This document shows positions 43,597-52,076 of a DNA stretch of 64,000 nt, piece by piece (the first letter of the stretch is position 1; every line of letters starts with the position of its first letter). Position numbers and translations under genes: made by a program. Below the pieces are notes generated by a model. The model was not told the origin of the DNA. It worked only from the letters and a program-made list of their open reading frames with translations, and did not search any database. Source of the stretch: SKPT01 sp040905445 (GTDB taxonomy: Bacteria; Planctomycetota; Phycisphaerae; Phycisphaerales; Phycisphaeraceae); contig JBBDRN010000014.1 in NCBI GenBank assembly GCA_040905445.1, forward strand, positions 1-64,000, read 5' to 3'.

Positions 43597-43651
43597 ATGC
43601 ACGATGCACCATGTACAATGGAGAACAGGCGAGTCTTTGTGCATTGTGCAT
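43597..43651 (+). repeat. Stem-loop between ispA and dxs
   Basis: ATGCACGATGCAC (43597-43609) pairs with GTGCATTGTGCAT (43639-43651) with one mismatch. The AT-richer sequence contrasts with the surrounding DNA and resembles the common ATGCACAATGCAC intergenic repeat. Confidence 0.7.
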
Positions 43652-43691
43652 GGCCTTCCCTTTGTGCCTTGATCCCGAAAGGCTGCGCTGA

Positions 43692-45644
43692 ATGCCCGAC
43701 GAGTTGCTGAGCACGCTCCACGATCCGGGGGATCTCAAGGCCCTGCCCGCGGAGCGCCTCGTGGACGTGGCCGCCGAGATCCGGCAGGCGATCTGCGACC
43801 AGGTCGCGCAGACCGGCGGACACCTGGCGCCAAACCTGGGCGTGGTCGAGCTGACGCTGGCGCTGCATTATGTCTTCGACCTCGGCCGCGATCGGCTGCT
43901 GTTCGACGTCGGCCACCAGTGCTACCCCCACAAGCTGCTGACCGGGCGCCAGCACCTGCTGCCGAAGCTGCGCCAGGCCGACGGGATGGCCGGCTTCCCC
44001 GAGCCGCGCGAGTCGAGCTATGACCTGTTCAGCGTCGGGCACGCGGGCACGGCGATCTCCACCGCCGTCGGGCTCGCCAAGGGCGACCAGCTCACCGGGC
44101 GCTACAAGCCCAACGAAGGCCCGCGCGTCGCGGCGCTCGTCGGCGACAGCTCGATCGTCAACGGCGTGGCGATGGAAGGGCTCAATTATGCCGGGACGCT
44201 CCGCCGGCAGTTGCTGGTGGTGCTCAACGACAACGGGATGTCGATCAACCAGCCGCAGGGCGGGCTCGCCGGCTACTTCGACCGCTTCCGCGTCAGCCAG
44301 GCGTACAAGGACTTCAAGACCCGCGCCCACCAGGTGCTGCGGCACGTGCCCGGCGGCAACGCGCTCGAGGAGATGTACCACCGCTTCGGCGAGATGACCA
44401 AGGCCGCGCTCGCCCGCGAGCACATGTTCGAGCACTTCGGGCTGATCTGCGTCGGGCCGATCGACGGCCACGACCTGCCCTCGCTCATCCAGATGTTCGA
44501 GGAGGTCAAGGACCTCGACCGCCCCGTCCTGCTGCACGTCAAGACGGTCAAGGGCAAGGGGTTCGACTTTTCAACGGGCGACCCGACGACGTTCCACTCG
44601 CCCAAGCCGTTCACGATCGAAGGCTGCCGCGTCGAGGTGCAGAAGGGCGGGCGATCGTTCACCAGCGCTTACGCCGACGCGATGGACGAGCTGATGGCCC
44701 GCGATGACAAGGTGGTGGCGGTGACGGCGGGCATGCCCGACGGCACGGGGCTGGTCAAGCTCCTGTCGGACTACCCCGAGCGGACGTTCGACGTGGGCAT
44801 CGCCGAGTCCCACGCGGTGGACATGTGCGCGGGGATGGCCAAGGCGGGGCTCAAGCCGTTCGCGACGATCTACTCGACGTTTCTGCAGCGGGCGTTCGAC
44901 CAGGTGTTCCAGGAGGTGGCGCTGCAGGGGCTGCCGGTGCGCTTCTGCATGGACCGCGCGGGGCTGGTCGGCGGCGACGGAGCGGTGCATCACGGCTTCG
45001 CGGACGTGAACTACCTGCGCGTCTTCCCGGGGATGGTGCTGTGCGCGGCCATCGATGAGCCGACGCTGAAGGCCGCGCTGGCGTTCCTGGCGTCGCGCGA
45101 TGATGGCCCGACCGCGCTGCGGTACCCGCGCGACAACGTGCCGACGCCCGCGCAGACCGAGCCGCCCGCCTTCGCGCTGGGCAAGGCGAACCGCCTCGCC
45201 GACGGCAGCGACCTGGCGATCCTCGCGTACGGCTTCCCCGCCAACCACGCGCTGGCTGCGAGGCAGACGTTGGCGGACGAGGGCTATTCCGTGGCCGTCT
45301 ACGACGCCCGCTTCGCCAAGCCGGTGGACATCGAGCTGGTGCGCGAGCTGATCGAGTCGGGCACGCCGGTGCTGACCGTGGAGGACCACGCCACGATCGG
45401 CGGCTTCGGCACCTGTGTGCTCGAGGCGTGCAGCGAGCACCGCCTGCCCACGAGCCTGGTCCATCGCCTGGGCCTGCCCGACCGGTGGATCTACCAGGGC
45501 TCGCGCGGCGGGCAACTCGCCGAGGCGGGCATCGACGCGGCGGGGATCGCCCGGCGGGTGCGCGAGATCCTCGACGAGGAGCACGGGATCAAGCCCGCCG
45601 GGGTGACCGGGGGAATGAGCGGGGGCGTGGCGGCGGCGTCGTGA
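43692..45644 (+). CDS. dxs: 1-deoxy-D-xylulose-5-phosphate synthase
   Basis: The 650-residue thiamine diphosphate enzyme condenses pyruvate with glyceraldehyde 3-phosphate, the first step of the MEP isoprenoid pathway. It has GGHLAPNLGVVELTLALHY, FDVGHQCYPHKLLTGR, SVGHAGTAISTAVGLAKG, the ThDP motif GDSSIVNGVAMEGLNYAG...NDN, and a transketolase pyrimidine domain (VGIAESHAVDMCAGMAKAGL). GHAGTAIS replaces the more frequent GHSSTSIS. The C-terminal transketolase domain contains VLTVEDHATIGGFG. The last residues (GGMSGGVAAAS) are glycine-rich. It is paired with ispA on the same strand. Confidence 0.95.
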   Translation: MPDELLSTLHDPGDLKALPAERLVDVAAEIRQAICDQVAQTGGHLAPNLGVVELTLALHYVFDLGRDRLLFDVGHQCYPHKLLTGRQHLLPKLRQADGMAGFPEPRESSYDLFSVGHAGTAISTAVGLAKGDQLTGRYKPNEGPRVAALVGDSSIVNGVAMEGLNYAGTLRRQLLVVLNDNGMSINQPQGGLAGYFDRFRVSQAYKDFKTRAHQVLRHVPGGNALEEMYHRFGEMTKAALAREHMFEHFGLICVGPIDGHDLPSLIQMFEEVKDLDRPVLLHVKTVKGKGFDFSTGDPTTFHSPKPFTIEGCRVEVQKGGRSFTSAYADAMDELMARDDKVVAVTAGMPDGTGLVKLLSDYPERTFDVGIAESHAVDMCAGMAKAGLKPFATIYSTFLQRAFDQVFQEVALQGLPVRFCMDRAGLVGGDGAVHHGFADVNYLRVFPGMVLCAAIDEPTLKAALAFLASRDDGPTALRYPRDNVPTPAQTEPPAFALGKANRLADGSDLAILAYGFPANHALAARQTLADEGYSVAVYDARFAKPVDIELVRELIESGTPVLTVEDHATIGGFGTCVLEACSEHRLPTSLVHRLGLPDRWIYQGSRGGQLAEAGIDAAGIARRVREILDEEHGIKPAGVTGGMSGGVAAAS

Positions 45645-46271
45645 GACGCCTCATTTCTGATCGCTGACTGCTGATTTCCAGGCTTCGTCCGAGAAGGCGT
45701 GTCACTGGTGGCTCGCCCACCCGTGCCTCGACGCCCCGCGCGCACACTGGCGGACAAGCCGCCAGTCGCACCCGCCGTACGACGTCTTCGGACAGAGCCT
45801 GATGACTGACCCGGTGGCCGGGTCGGGTTCGTGCCGTCCCCTGGACGGCTCGGGCTTGCCGTGCGCGCCGCGGGCGGACGGACGCGTGCCATCTGGGCGG
45901 ATCGCACCGGCTGGGGAAGGGGCAGGGCGTGGGGGAGGGAGAAAAGGTGGGCGTGGCGGTTGCCTCGGGGGCGGGTGAATCGTTGATTTGGCAGACCAAC
46001 GCGGGCTCGTGGCCCGGGTCGGTGGTGACGGTGGGGGTGGCGGGGGCGGCTGGGCGAGGCAGTTAAGTGGACCTCGCCACTGGCCGATATTCGGAGCGGG
46101 TGCCCGGTCTGGCTCCTTGCGCGGGCCCGGAGGGGACTGGGCTTGGCACCCGCGGCGGAAGAAAACACGGCCTCCGGAACGTACCGGCGGCGAGGAGGGG
46201 CCAGCAGGCCCCGCCGAACGAAACAAGGTTGGGCAAGAAGAACAATCGGCCCCTGGAAGGAGCACTCTCCC
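45645..46271. other. Intergenic region upstream of pseudopilin gspG
   Basis: This 627-base gap holds no gene I can support. Near the dxs end is a TTTCTGATCGCTGACTGCTG-like repeat remnant. A hairpin ACTGGCGG-ACAAG-CCGCCAGT lies at 45746-45766. One GTGGCGGGG unit with G-rich flanks occurs at 46030-46050. Two further hairpins precede gspG (46096-46153 and 46197-46212). The promoter of cluster II should lie here. Confidence 0.6.
46096..46212 (+). promoter_or_regulatory. Candidate structured leader of gspG
   Basis: GCGGGTGCC (46096-46104) pairs perfectly with GGCACCCGC (46145-46153), enclosing a smaller hairpin; GGGGCC-AGCA-GGCCCC follows at 46197-46212. They lie 60-175 bases before the pseudopilin ATG. 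The layout could be an mRNA stabiliser or RNA switch, but it matches no riboswitch class I know; the c-di-GMP consensus is not visible. Confidence 0.35.
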
Positions 46272-46742
46272 ATGCACGCACACACGCGATCCCGGCAAGG
46301 CTTTACGCTCGTTGAAATCCTCATCGTCGTGGTCATCCTCGGCATTCTCGCGGCCATCGTGATCCCGCAGTTCACGAGCGCCTCGGAAGACGCCCGGGCC
46401 TCGAGCCTCGTCTCCCAGTTGCAGACGATCCGCAGCCAGCTCGAGCTGTACCGGGTCCAGAACGGGGAATACCCGCAGGCCCTGGGCACGAACTGGGATG
46501 AGATGACGACCACGGCCAGCGGCAACGGGCCTTACCTCCAGCAGCCGCCGCGCAACCCGTTCGGCGAGAACGACGCCAGCGTCAACCAGGTCAGCGGCGC
46601 GACCGCGCCTGACTTCGCGGCGAACACCGACTGGAGCTACAACAGCGACACCGGCCAGATCCGCGCCAACGTCGGGCTCACGCAGGACCAGGCCGACGAA
46701 CTGAACCTGTCCGACCAGGACGTCAACATCGACGCCGGCTGA
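46272..46742 (+). CDS. gspG: Type II secretion major pseudopilin (GspG-like)
   Basis: The 156-residue prepilin has a ten-residue leader (MHAHTRSRQG) cut before FTLVEILIVVVILGILAAIV, with the conserved glutamate E15 (mature position 5). After the N-terminal helix (VIPQFTSASEDARASSLVSQ) comes a globular part with ELYRVQNGEYPQAL, typical of GspG, and a C-terminal Asp-rich region (LSDQDVNIDAG). It forms the pseudopilus shaft in the periplasm. AAGGAG precedes ATG 46272 at good spacing. A strong terminator follows directly, which suggests that gspG is expressed above the genes behind it. Confidence 0.93.
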   Translation: MHAHTRSRQGFTLVEILIVVVILGILAAIVIPQFTSASEDARASSLVSQLQTIRSQLELYRVQNGEYPQALGTNWDEMTTTASGNGPYLQQPPRNPFGENDASVNQVSGATAPDFAANTDWSYNSDTGQIRANVGLTQDQADELNLSDQDVNIDAG

Positions 46743-46763
46743 TCGGACTGAATCATGAAACTC

Positions 46764-46797
46764 GGCCGGCGGGGTGCAACCACCCCGTCGGCCTTTT
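46764..46797 (+). terminator. Intrinsic terminator after gspG
   Basis: A 13-base-pair stem (GGCCGGCGGGGTG/CACCCCGTCGGCC, one G-T pair) with loop CAAC is followed by TTTT, 22 bases past the gspG stop. It would end most gspG transcripts and lower expression of the downstream cluster. Confidence 0.88.
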
Positions 46798-46864
46798 CAC
46801 GTGGCGCCGGCCGCAGCGGAGCGGCCGGGCGAGATGGAGCTCGAAGCTGAAAGGGAACTGGGCG

Positions 46865-47224
46865 ATGCGATCACTCGGCTATCTCAATGGTGTGTTGACT
46901 GTTCTGGCGGTGCTGCTGGTCCTGAACCTCTGGGTGGGCTGGCACGCCCTCTCCACCGGACCCGCGGGCGACATGGTCACCGTCGCGACGCCGGCGCGGG
47001 CGCAGGGCATTCCCGACGGCGGGGCCCAGCGGCTGGAGATCGTCAACCAGCTCAAGCTCGTCAACGTCCGCCTCGCGGAGTTGGGCGAGTTCATGCGCAG
47101 CGGCGAGATGCGCGTGCGCTTCGAGGGCCGCCAGCCCGGGCCGGGGCAGACCCCCAATCCGCTGATGTCGGCGCCGCCGCGGCCCCGGACGCAACTGCCT
47201 CAGGGCGAAGCGGAAGGTGAATGA
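46865..47224 (+). CDS. Small membrane-anchored protein between pseudopilin genes
   Basis: The 119-residue protein has one N-terminal membrane helix (LTVLAVLLVLNLWVGWHAL). A short periplasmic helix (RLEIVNQLKLVNVRLAELGE) and a proline-rich, probably disordered tail follow. Its stop overlaps the ATG of the next pseudopilin gene (ATGA), so it belongs to the secretion operon. No family recognised; similar size and anchor occur in small accessory proteins of secretion systems. Confidence 0.7.
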   Translation: MRSLGYLNGVLTVLAVLLVLNLWVGWHALSTGPAGDMVTVATPARAQGIPDGGAQRLEIVNQLKLVNVRLAELGEFMRSGEMRVRFEGRQPGPGQTPNPLMSAPPRPRTQLPQGEAEGE

Positions 47225-47817
47225 TGCACGCCATGCGTCGACCTGTCGGGCTTGCGTGGCGCGCGGCGAATGTCGCCCTGCGCACCGGAACGGGAGCACC
47301 CTGCCCCTCTCGAAGGGAGGGGCGCCGGAGCCGCGGCTACACGCTCGTTGAGGTGTTGATCGTCGTGACGATCGTCGGCGTGGCGGGCGCGATCGTTGTG
47401 CCGCAGATGCTCGCCAGCGGCACGATGGGCATCCAGGCCGCGGCCCGGTCGGTCATTGCCGACCTGCTCTACGCACAGAACGAGGCGATCGCACAACAAT
47501 CGGCGCACGGCGTCCGGTTCGACGTCGCCAACGACCGCTACCAGTTGATCGACGACAACGGCGACACGATCCCCGGAAGCTGGCGCATGGGCGGCGGCGG
47601 CGCGGGCTATGCCATCGACCTGCAGCGCGACGAGCGCTTCAAGGGCGTCGAGCTGGTGACGGCCGCCTTCACCGGCGACGCGTCCGACACCATCTGGTTC
47701 GACGTGATGGGCGCGCCGGACGGCGGGGGCGAGATCGTGCTCCAGTTCGAGGAGACGCGCTATCGCGTGGAGGTGGCGTCGTTCACCGGGCGGGTGACGG
47801 TGGAGCTGGTGGAGTAG
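47221..47817 (+). CDS. GspH-like minor pseudopilin with long leader
   Basis: The 198-residue prepilin carries the processing site RSRG before YTLVEVLIVVTIVGVAGAIV, with the expected glutamate at mature position 5. The leader is 39 residues, far longer than the usual 6-25, and no later start codon gives a shorter one. The C-terminal half (GVRFDVANDRYQLIDDNG, VEVASFTGRVTVELV) is beta-rich and fits GspH/FimT pseudopilins. It is translationally coupled to the preceding small protein. Minor pseudopilins start assembly at the pseudopilus tip. Confidence 0.88.
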   Translation: MMHAMRRPVGLAWRAANVALRTGTGAPCPSRREGRRSRGYTLVEVLIVVTIVGVAGAIVVPQMLASGTMGIQAAARSVIADLLYAQNEAIAQQSAHGVRFDVANDRYQLIDDNGDTIPGSWRMGGGGAGYAIDLQRDERFKGVELVTAAFTGDASDTIWFDVMGAPDGGGEIVLQFEETRYRVEVASFTGRVTVELVE

Positions 47818-47887
47818 GGGTCGCTGGCGCGGGGGATAAAATCCAGCCCTTCGCTCGATCCGCGGCAAGGCCCGCTCAGGGCGGGCG

Positions 47888-48038
47888 TTAGCGCGCGTTC
47901 AATTCAACGGTAGCGGGTGCCATTGACAAGGCCGTCCTCGGCCTTGTCAATGTTGGCGGCAATTCGCACGGACAAGCTCCGCGGACTCCGCTTGTCAGTG
48001 GCACCCCGCCCGCTACAAATGGGTTGAAGGCACTCAAA
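47888..48038. repeat. 150-bp inverted-repeat element, copy 2 (minus orientation)
   Basis: This copy lies in reverse orientation in the 342-base gap between the GspH-like gene and the PilM-like gene. Its ends read TTAGCGCGCGTTCAATTCAA and GGGTTGAAGGCACTCAAAT, and both inner hairpins (TGACAAGGCC...GGCCTTGTCA type and ACAAGC...GCTTGT type) are intact. The remaining 120 bases of the gap hold no gene. Confidence 0.9.
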
Positions 48039-48159
48039 TCCTTTTGGTGGGGGCCGCGCACTTGGGGTGGTGTGCGGCTGTTGCATGCGCGGGTGGTGGG
48101 TGGGGGTAAACCGGAGGTGGGGCTGTGCCGATAGCGCAGGTCAGCGATCAGGAGGCAAC

Positions 48160-49437
48160 ATGCCCGGAGCGAGCTTGCTGCAGCGAGGGGTTGGCGCGAT
48201 GGGCGTGGAGCTCGGGACACGGTCCGTGCGCCTGGTGCAGTTGCGGCACGGCACGTCCGACACGGGTATCGAGCAGCAGGTGACGGCCGGAGCGGTCGAG
48301 CTGCCGGCCGACTGCGACGTGGCGGGGCCGGGATATCACGGCGTGGCGGGCGAGGCGCTCGCGGAGCTGCTGGGCCGGATCGAGCCGGTCGGTCGGCGGG
48401 TGGTGACCGCGCTGCCGGTCGAGGCGATGCAGTTTCAGAACATGCGGCTGCCGGTGATGCCCGCCGACGAGCTCGCCGAGGCGGTGCGCTGGGAGGTGGC
48501 GGAAGCCGGCGAGGGGCGGGAAGTGCGTTACTTCGTCGCGGGGGAGGTTCGCCATGGTGAGCAGCGCCAGTTGGAGCTGGTGGTGATGAGCGCGTCGGCC
48601 ACCTACCTGGAGGCCCACGTGGCGATGCTGGAGCGGGTCGGGCTGGTGCCGACGGCGATCGACGTGGTGCCGGCGGCACTGGCGCGCGGGCTGCCGCGGG
48701 TGGCGAGCGACGGCGAGGGGGCGGTGATGGTGGCGGACGTGAGGCCGGACGCGACGAACGTGGTGATCTCGCGCGCGGGCGCGGTGAGGTTCTTCAAGGC
48801 GATTCCGATCGGGGTGGAGGAGCTTGGGGAAACTGGGGGGGGGGCGGGGTCCGCTCCTTCGCTCGCGGACTCGGCCAGGACCGGCGTTATGGGGGAGGAG
48901 GACGACGGGGGGGTTGCGGCGTTGGCGCGGGAGCTGGCGCTTTGCCTGCGGTACTACAGCGTGACATTTCGGGGCGAGCGGCCGGGGCGCGTGGTGTTGT
49001 GCGGACCCGGCGGCGAGCAGACGGGGCTGGCGGCGGCGCTGGGGGAGCAGATCGGCGTGCGGGTCGAGCCCGCGTCGCCCGGCGGGGGGCTGGGCGCGGC
49101 GTGGGCCGTGGCGTGGGGGCTGGCGAGCATGGATCAGGCAGCACGGCCGGGAAGGGACGCTGGGGGCGCTGGTGGTGCTGGCGGCGCTGCTCTGGGCGCG
49201 GATGCTGCTGCCGGGCGGTTCCGGCCCGGCCCAGGCGGATGCGGCGGGGGCCGAGCTGGCGGGGGCGCCGGCGGGGGCAGTGGCGGGGGTGGGGGCGGTG
49301 GATCGGACGACGTCGATGGAGGCGGCGCTGCCGTCGGCGAGGCCCGTGGAGCACGTGGCGATGCCGGCCGGCCCGCGGCGGGACCTGTTCGTCGTGGGTC
49401 AGGGCGGGGGGATGGGAAATCGGGGCGAAATCGGTGA
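48160..49437 (+). CDS. PilM/GspL-like actin-fold assembly protein (3' end frameshifted)
   Basis: The reading frame of 425 codons follows GGAGGCAAC before ATG 48160. It begins MGVELGTRSVRLVQL, the first phosphate loop of PilM/GspL-type proteins, with VVTALPVEAMQFQNMRLPV, MVADVRPDATNVVISRAGAV and VVLCGPGGEQTGLAAALGEQ. Its true domain seems to end near AWAVAWGLAS (about residue 323). The remaining ~100 codons are glycine- and arginine-rich and overlap the next gene in another frame, so they are probably not native. A frameshift near 49150 would separate this gene from a downstream GspB-like gene starting at ATG 49129. In cluster II it would anchor the assembly platform. Confidence 0.75.
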   Translation: MPGASLLQRGVGAMGVELGTRSVRLVQLRHGTSDTGIEQQVTAGAVELPADCDVAGPGYHGVAGEALAELLGRIEPVGRRVVTALPVEAMQFQNMRLPVMPADELAEAVRWEVAEAGEGREVRYFVAGEVRHGEQRQLELVVMSASATYLEAHVAMLERVGLVPTAIDVVPAALARGLPRVASDGEGAVMVADVRPDATNVVISRAGAVRFFKAIPIGVEELGETGGGAGSAPSLADSARTGVMGEEDDGGVAALARELALCLRYYSVTFRGERPGRVVLCGPGGEQTGLAAALGEQIGVRVEPASPGGGLGAAWAVAWGLASMDQAARPGRDAGGAGGAGGAALGADAAAGRFRPGPGGCGGGRAGGGAGGGSGGGGGGGSDDVDGGGAAVGEARGARGDAGRPAAGPVRRGSGRGDGKSGRNR

Positions 49438-49675
49438 AGTAGGAGAAAAGTCGGACCTGCAATGGTCCGATGACGACAGACGGCGGGCGTTGGAGTCGAT
49501 GGCCGCGGCGCGACTGCGGGTGCAGAGCGTCGTGGGCGGCCCGCGGCCCCAGGCGGTGATCAACGGGCGAATGCTGACGGTGGGGGACCGGATCGAGGGT
49601 TTCGAGCTGGTGTCCGTGGAGCGTCGCTCGGTGGTTCTGTCGTACGAGGGCGTGGTCATTCGACTGGGGATGTGA
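49172..49675 (+). CDS. GspB/PilP-like periplasmic assembly protein (5' end uncertain)
   Basis: The frame of 167 codons from GTG 49172 encodes a membrane helix (VVLAALLWARMLLPGG), an Ala/Gly-rich linker, and the link motif GPRRDLFVVG. A small C-terminal beta domain follows (PRPQAVINGRMLTVGDRIEG, FELVSVERRSVVLSYEGVVI), as in GspB and PilP, which connect the inner platform to the secretin. The start is poor: the helix begins at the second residue and there is no Shine-Dalgarno. Upstream codons in this frame (REGTLGAL) continue the helix and would join ATG 49129 (MDQAARPG) after a one-base shift. A frameshift at about 49145-49155 is therefore likely. It is followed after 124 bases by gspD. Confidence 0.72.
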   Translation: MVLAALLWARMLLPGGSGPAQADAAGAELAGAPAGAVAGVGAVDRTTSMEAALPSARPVEHVAMPAGPRRDLFVVGQGGGMGNRGEIGEVGEKSDLQWSDDDRRRALESMAAARLRVQSVVGGPRPQAVINGRMLTVGDRIEGFELVSVERRSVVLSYEGVVIRLGM

Positions 49676-49799
49676 GCGATTGGACAAAAGGCGTCGGCAG
49701 TGGGCCGGCGCAGGAACTGAGTGTCGGCGGGAAGGTTCAGGGCGCCGCACCTGCGTGGAAGTTCAGGCCGAGGGCGGCCTCAAGAAGGAGTCAACGAAC

Positions 49800-52076
49800 A
49801 TGGGCACGCGAGTGAACCAGCGCCTGGTAAGGCTTTTTTTTTGGTCGATGAGTACCGTTTGTGCCGGCTCGGTGATCGTGGCAACATCACCGGCGTGGGC
49901 GGAACGGGGTGTTGAGGTAAGGCCGGGCGACGGCCAGATCGTGCTCGCCGAGGGCGAGGTCGCCGAGGCCGAGCCCGAGTCCGAGTCCGAGCCGACGAAC
50001 GGCGCGACGCACCCGCAGATGGTGCCGCTCACCGGCGAGCTCGAGGATCTGCCCGACGGGCAGACGGTCGAGGTCGGGTCGTTTGGCCAGATCGACCTGC
50101 ACGTGCAGGAGCTGAGCCTGGCCCAGGTGCTCCAGCTCTTGAGCATCCAGAGCCAGCGGAACATCATCGCCAGCCGCAACGTCTCGGGCGCGGTGTCGGC
50201 GGACCTCTACGGGGTCGACTTCTACGAAGCGCTGGACGCGGTGCTGCACCCGAACGGGTTCGGCTACCGCGAGCAGGGCAACTTCATCTACGTCTACACC
50301 CGCGATGAGCTGGCCCAGATCGAGGAGGCCGAGCGCGCGGTGGTCACGCGGATCGTGCGCCTGAACTACCTGACGGCCGCGGACGCGGCGTCATTCGTCA
50401 GCCCCCTGCTGTCCAGCGCCGGATCGATCTCGGTCAGCGGCGAGACGTCGCGCGGCATGCAGCCGAGCGTCTCCGACGCCGGGGCCGACAGCTTCGCGCA
50501 CTCGGACACACTGGTGGTCCGCGACTATCCCGAGAACGTCGAGGACATCGAGCGGGTCATCGAAGAGCTGGACAACCGGCCACGGCAGGTGCTCGTGGAA
50601 GCGACCGTACTCGAAGCACGCCTGGAAGAAAACAACGCGTTCGGCGTGGACTTTGCGATTTTCGCGGATGTCAACCGCGGCGGCTTCACCACGCCGCTGG
50701 GCGCCATCGACGAGATGATCTCGGGCACGGCGACCGACTCAGGCCTCGCCGCGACCGCCAACCCGTCGTCGGTCATCGACAGCTCGAGCGTGAAGATCGG
50801 CGTGATGGGCGGCGACGTGGCGGCGTTCGTCCAGGCGCTGGACTCGGTCACCGACACGACCGTGCTCGCCACCCCGAAGGTTCTGGCGCTCAACCGCCAG
50901 CGGGCCGAGCTGCTCGTCGGTGAGCGGATCGGCTACCTGTCGACGACGCAGACGGACACCGCTTCGACGCAGACCGTCAACTTCCTGGATACGGGCACGC
51001 AACTGACGGTGCGGCCGTTCATCAGCGACGACTCGTACGTGCGGATGGAGCTCAAGCCCCAGGTCAGCACCGGCATTCCGCAGGAGCGTGGCGGGCAGTT
51101 CATCCCGGACGAGGTGACGCAGGAGCTGACGACGAATGTGATCGTGCAGTCGGGCCAGACGGTGGTGCTGGGCGGTCTGTTCAAGGAAGACATGCAGATT
51201 CAGCGTCGGCAGGTGCCGGGGCTGGGCGACCTGCCGCTGGTGGGTGGTCTGTTCAGTGGCCAGAACGACACCGTGGGCCGCAGCGAGGTGATCTTCCTGA
51301 TCAAGCCGACGATCCTGCGTGACGAGTCGCTGTACGCGGCGGCGGGTGATGCGGATCGTCGGATGGAGCTGTCGCGGGTGGGTGTTCGCAACAACCTGCT
51401 GCCCTGGTCGCGCACGCGTCTGACCAACTCGCACGTCCGCAAGGCGCAGGAGCACCTGGACGCGGGTCGCGAGGGCCGCGCGCTGTGGAACGTGAACCTC
51501 GCGCTGCACCTTCAGCCGAACCTGGTCGAGGCACTGCAGTTGAAGGAGGAGATCACGGGTCGGCGGTTCGATTCGCCGAACCGGGGCGAGCTGAACGCGG
51601 CCGTGAATGGCATGATCCACGCGGAGCTGGGCGCCGACGAGATGGACCCGGTCGATGAGCCCGCGGTGGACGAGTCTGACACGGATGAGTCGAACGGCGA
51701 GGACGACTCGACGTTTGAGGAGTTCGAGTTCGGCGCCCCGGTCGAGTCGGACGAGTCCGGGGCCTGGGGCCCGGGCGCGGGCGAGGGCGACGTGGCGACG
51801 AGCGGCGCTGACGCCGAGGCGTCGGAGCCGGTCTGGCTGTTCGAGGCTGAAGAGGTTGAGGCCCAGGAGGCGGAGGCGGCGTCGGAGCAGCCGGCTCGCT
51901 TCGCCCCGGTGATTCTGGAGCTGGACGTCTGGGAATACGCGGGCGTCGAGGAGCCGGCGTCGTCGGCGGACGAGGCCGAGACCGAGCCGATGTCCGAGGC
52001 GTCCGACGCGGATGCCGACGAGGCGAACACGGAAGCGGAAAACGAGACCGACGGGGCGGAAGGGTTGGAAGAGTGA
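49800..52076 (+). CDS. gspD: Secretin (GspD/PilQ family) with acidic C-terminal extension
   Basis: The 758-residue outer-membrane secretin starts at ATG 49800 (AAGGAG upstream) with a signal peptide ending near TSPAWA. It has a periplasmic N domain (IDLHVQELSLAQVLQLLSIQ), N1-like KH folds (VVRDYPENVEDIERVIEELD), and the conserved secretin domain (TVLATPKVLALN, VGERIGYLSTTQ, QSGQTVVLGGLFKEDM, VPGLGDLPLVGGLF). After FLIKPTIL a TPR-like helical part (AQEHLDAGREGRALWNVNLA) leads into about 170 residues rich in Glu, Asp and Ser, which is unusual. Near the start codon a run of nine T interrupts the GC-rich sequence. It should form the outer-membrane channel of the pilus or secretion system. Confidence 0.95.
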   Translation: MGTRVNQRLVRLFFWSMSTVCAGSVIVATSPAWAERGVEVRPGDGQIVLAEGEVAEAEPESESEPTNGATHPQMVPLTGELEDLPDGQTVEVGSFGQIDLHVQELSLAQVLQLLSIQSQRNIIASRNVSGAVSADLYGVDFYEALDAVLHPNGFGYREQGNFIYVYTRDELAQIEEAERAVVTRIVRLNYLTAADAASFVSPLLSSAGSISVSGETSRGMQPSVSDAGADSFAHSDTLVVRDYPENVEDIERVIEELDNRPRQVLVEATVLEARLEENNAFGVDFAIFADVNRGGFTTPLGAIDEMISGTATDSGLAATANPSSVIDSSSVKIGVMGGDVAAFVQALDSVTDTTVLATPKVLALNRQRAELLVGERIGYLSTTQTDTASTQTVNFLDTGTQLTVRPFISDDSYVRMELKPQVSTGIPQERGGQFIPDEVTQELTTNVIVQSGQTVVLGGLFKEDMQIQRRQVPGLGDLPLVGGLFSGQNDTVGRSEVIFLIKPTILRDESLYAAAGDADRRMELSRVGVRNNLLPWSRTRLTNSHVRKAQEHLDAGREGRALWNVNLALHLQPNLVEALQLKEEITGRRFDSPNRGELNAAVNGMIHAELGADEMDPVDEPAVDESDTDESNGEDDSTFEEFEFGAPVESDESGAWGPGAGEGDVATSGADAEASEPVWLFEAEEVEAQEAEAASEQPARFAPVILELDVWEYAGVEEPASSADEAETEPMSEASDADADEANTEAENETDGAEGLEE

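Noticed and set aside
46060..46271. Cyclic-di-GMP or other known riboswitch before gspG
   Set aside because: The conserved bases of the known c-di-GMP riboswitch classes could not be found; only generic hairpins are present.
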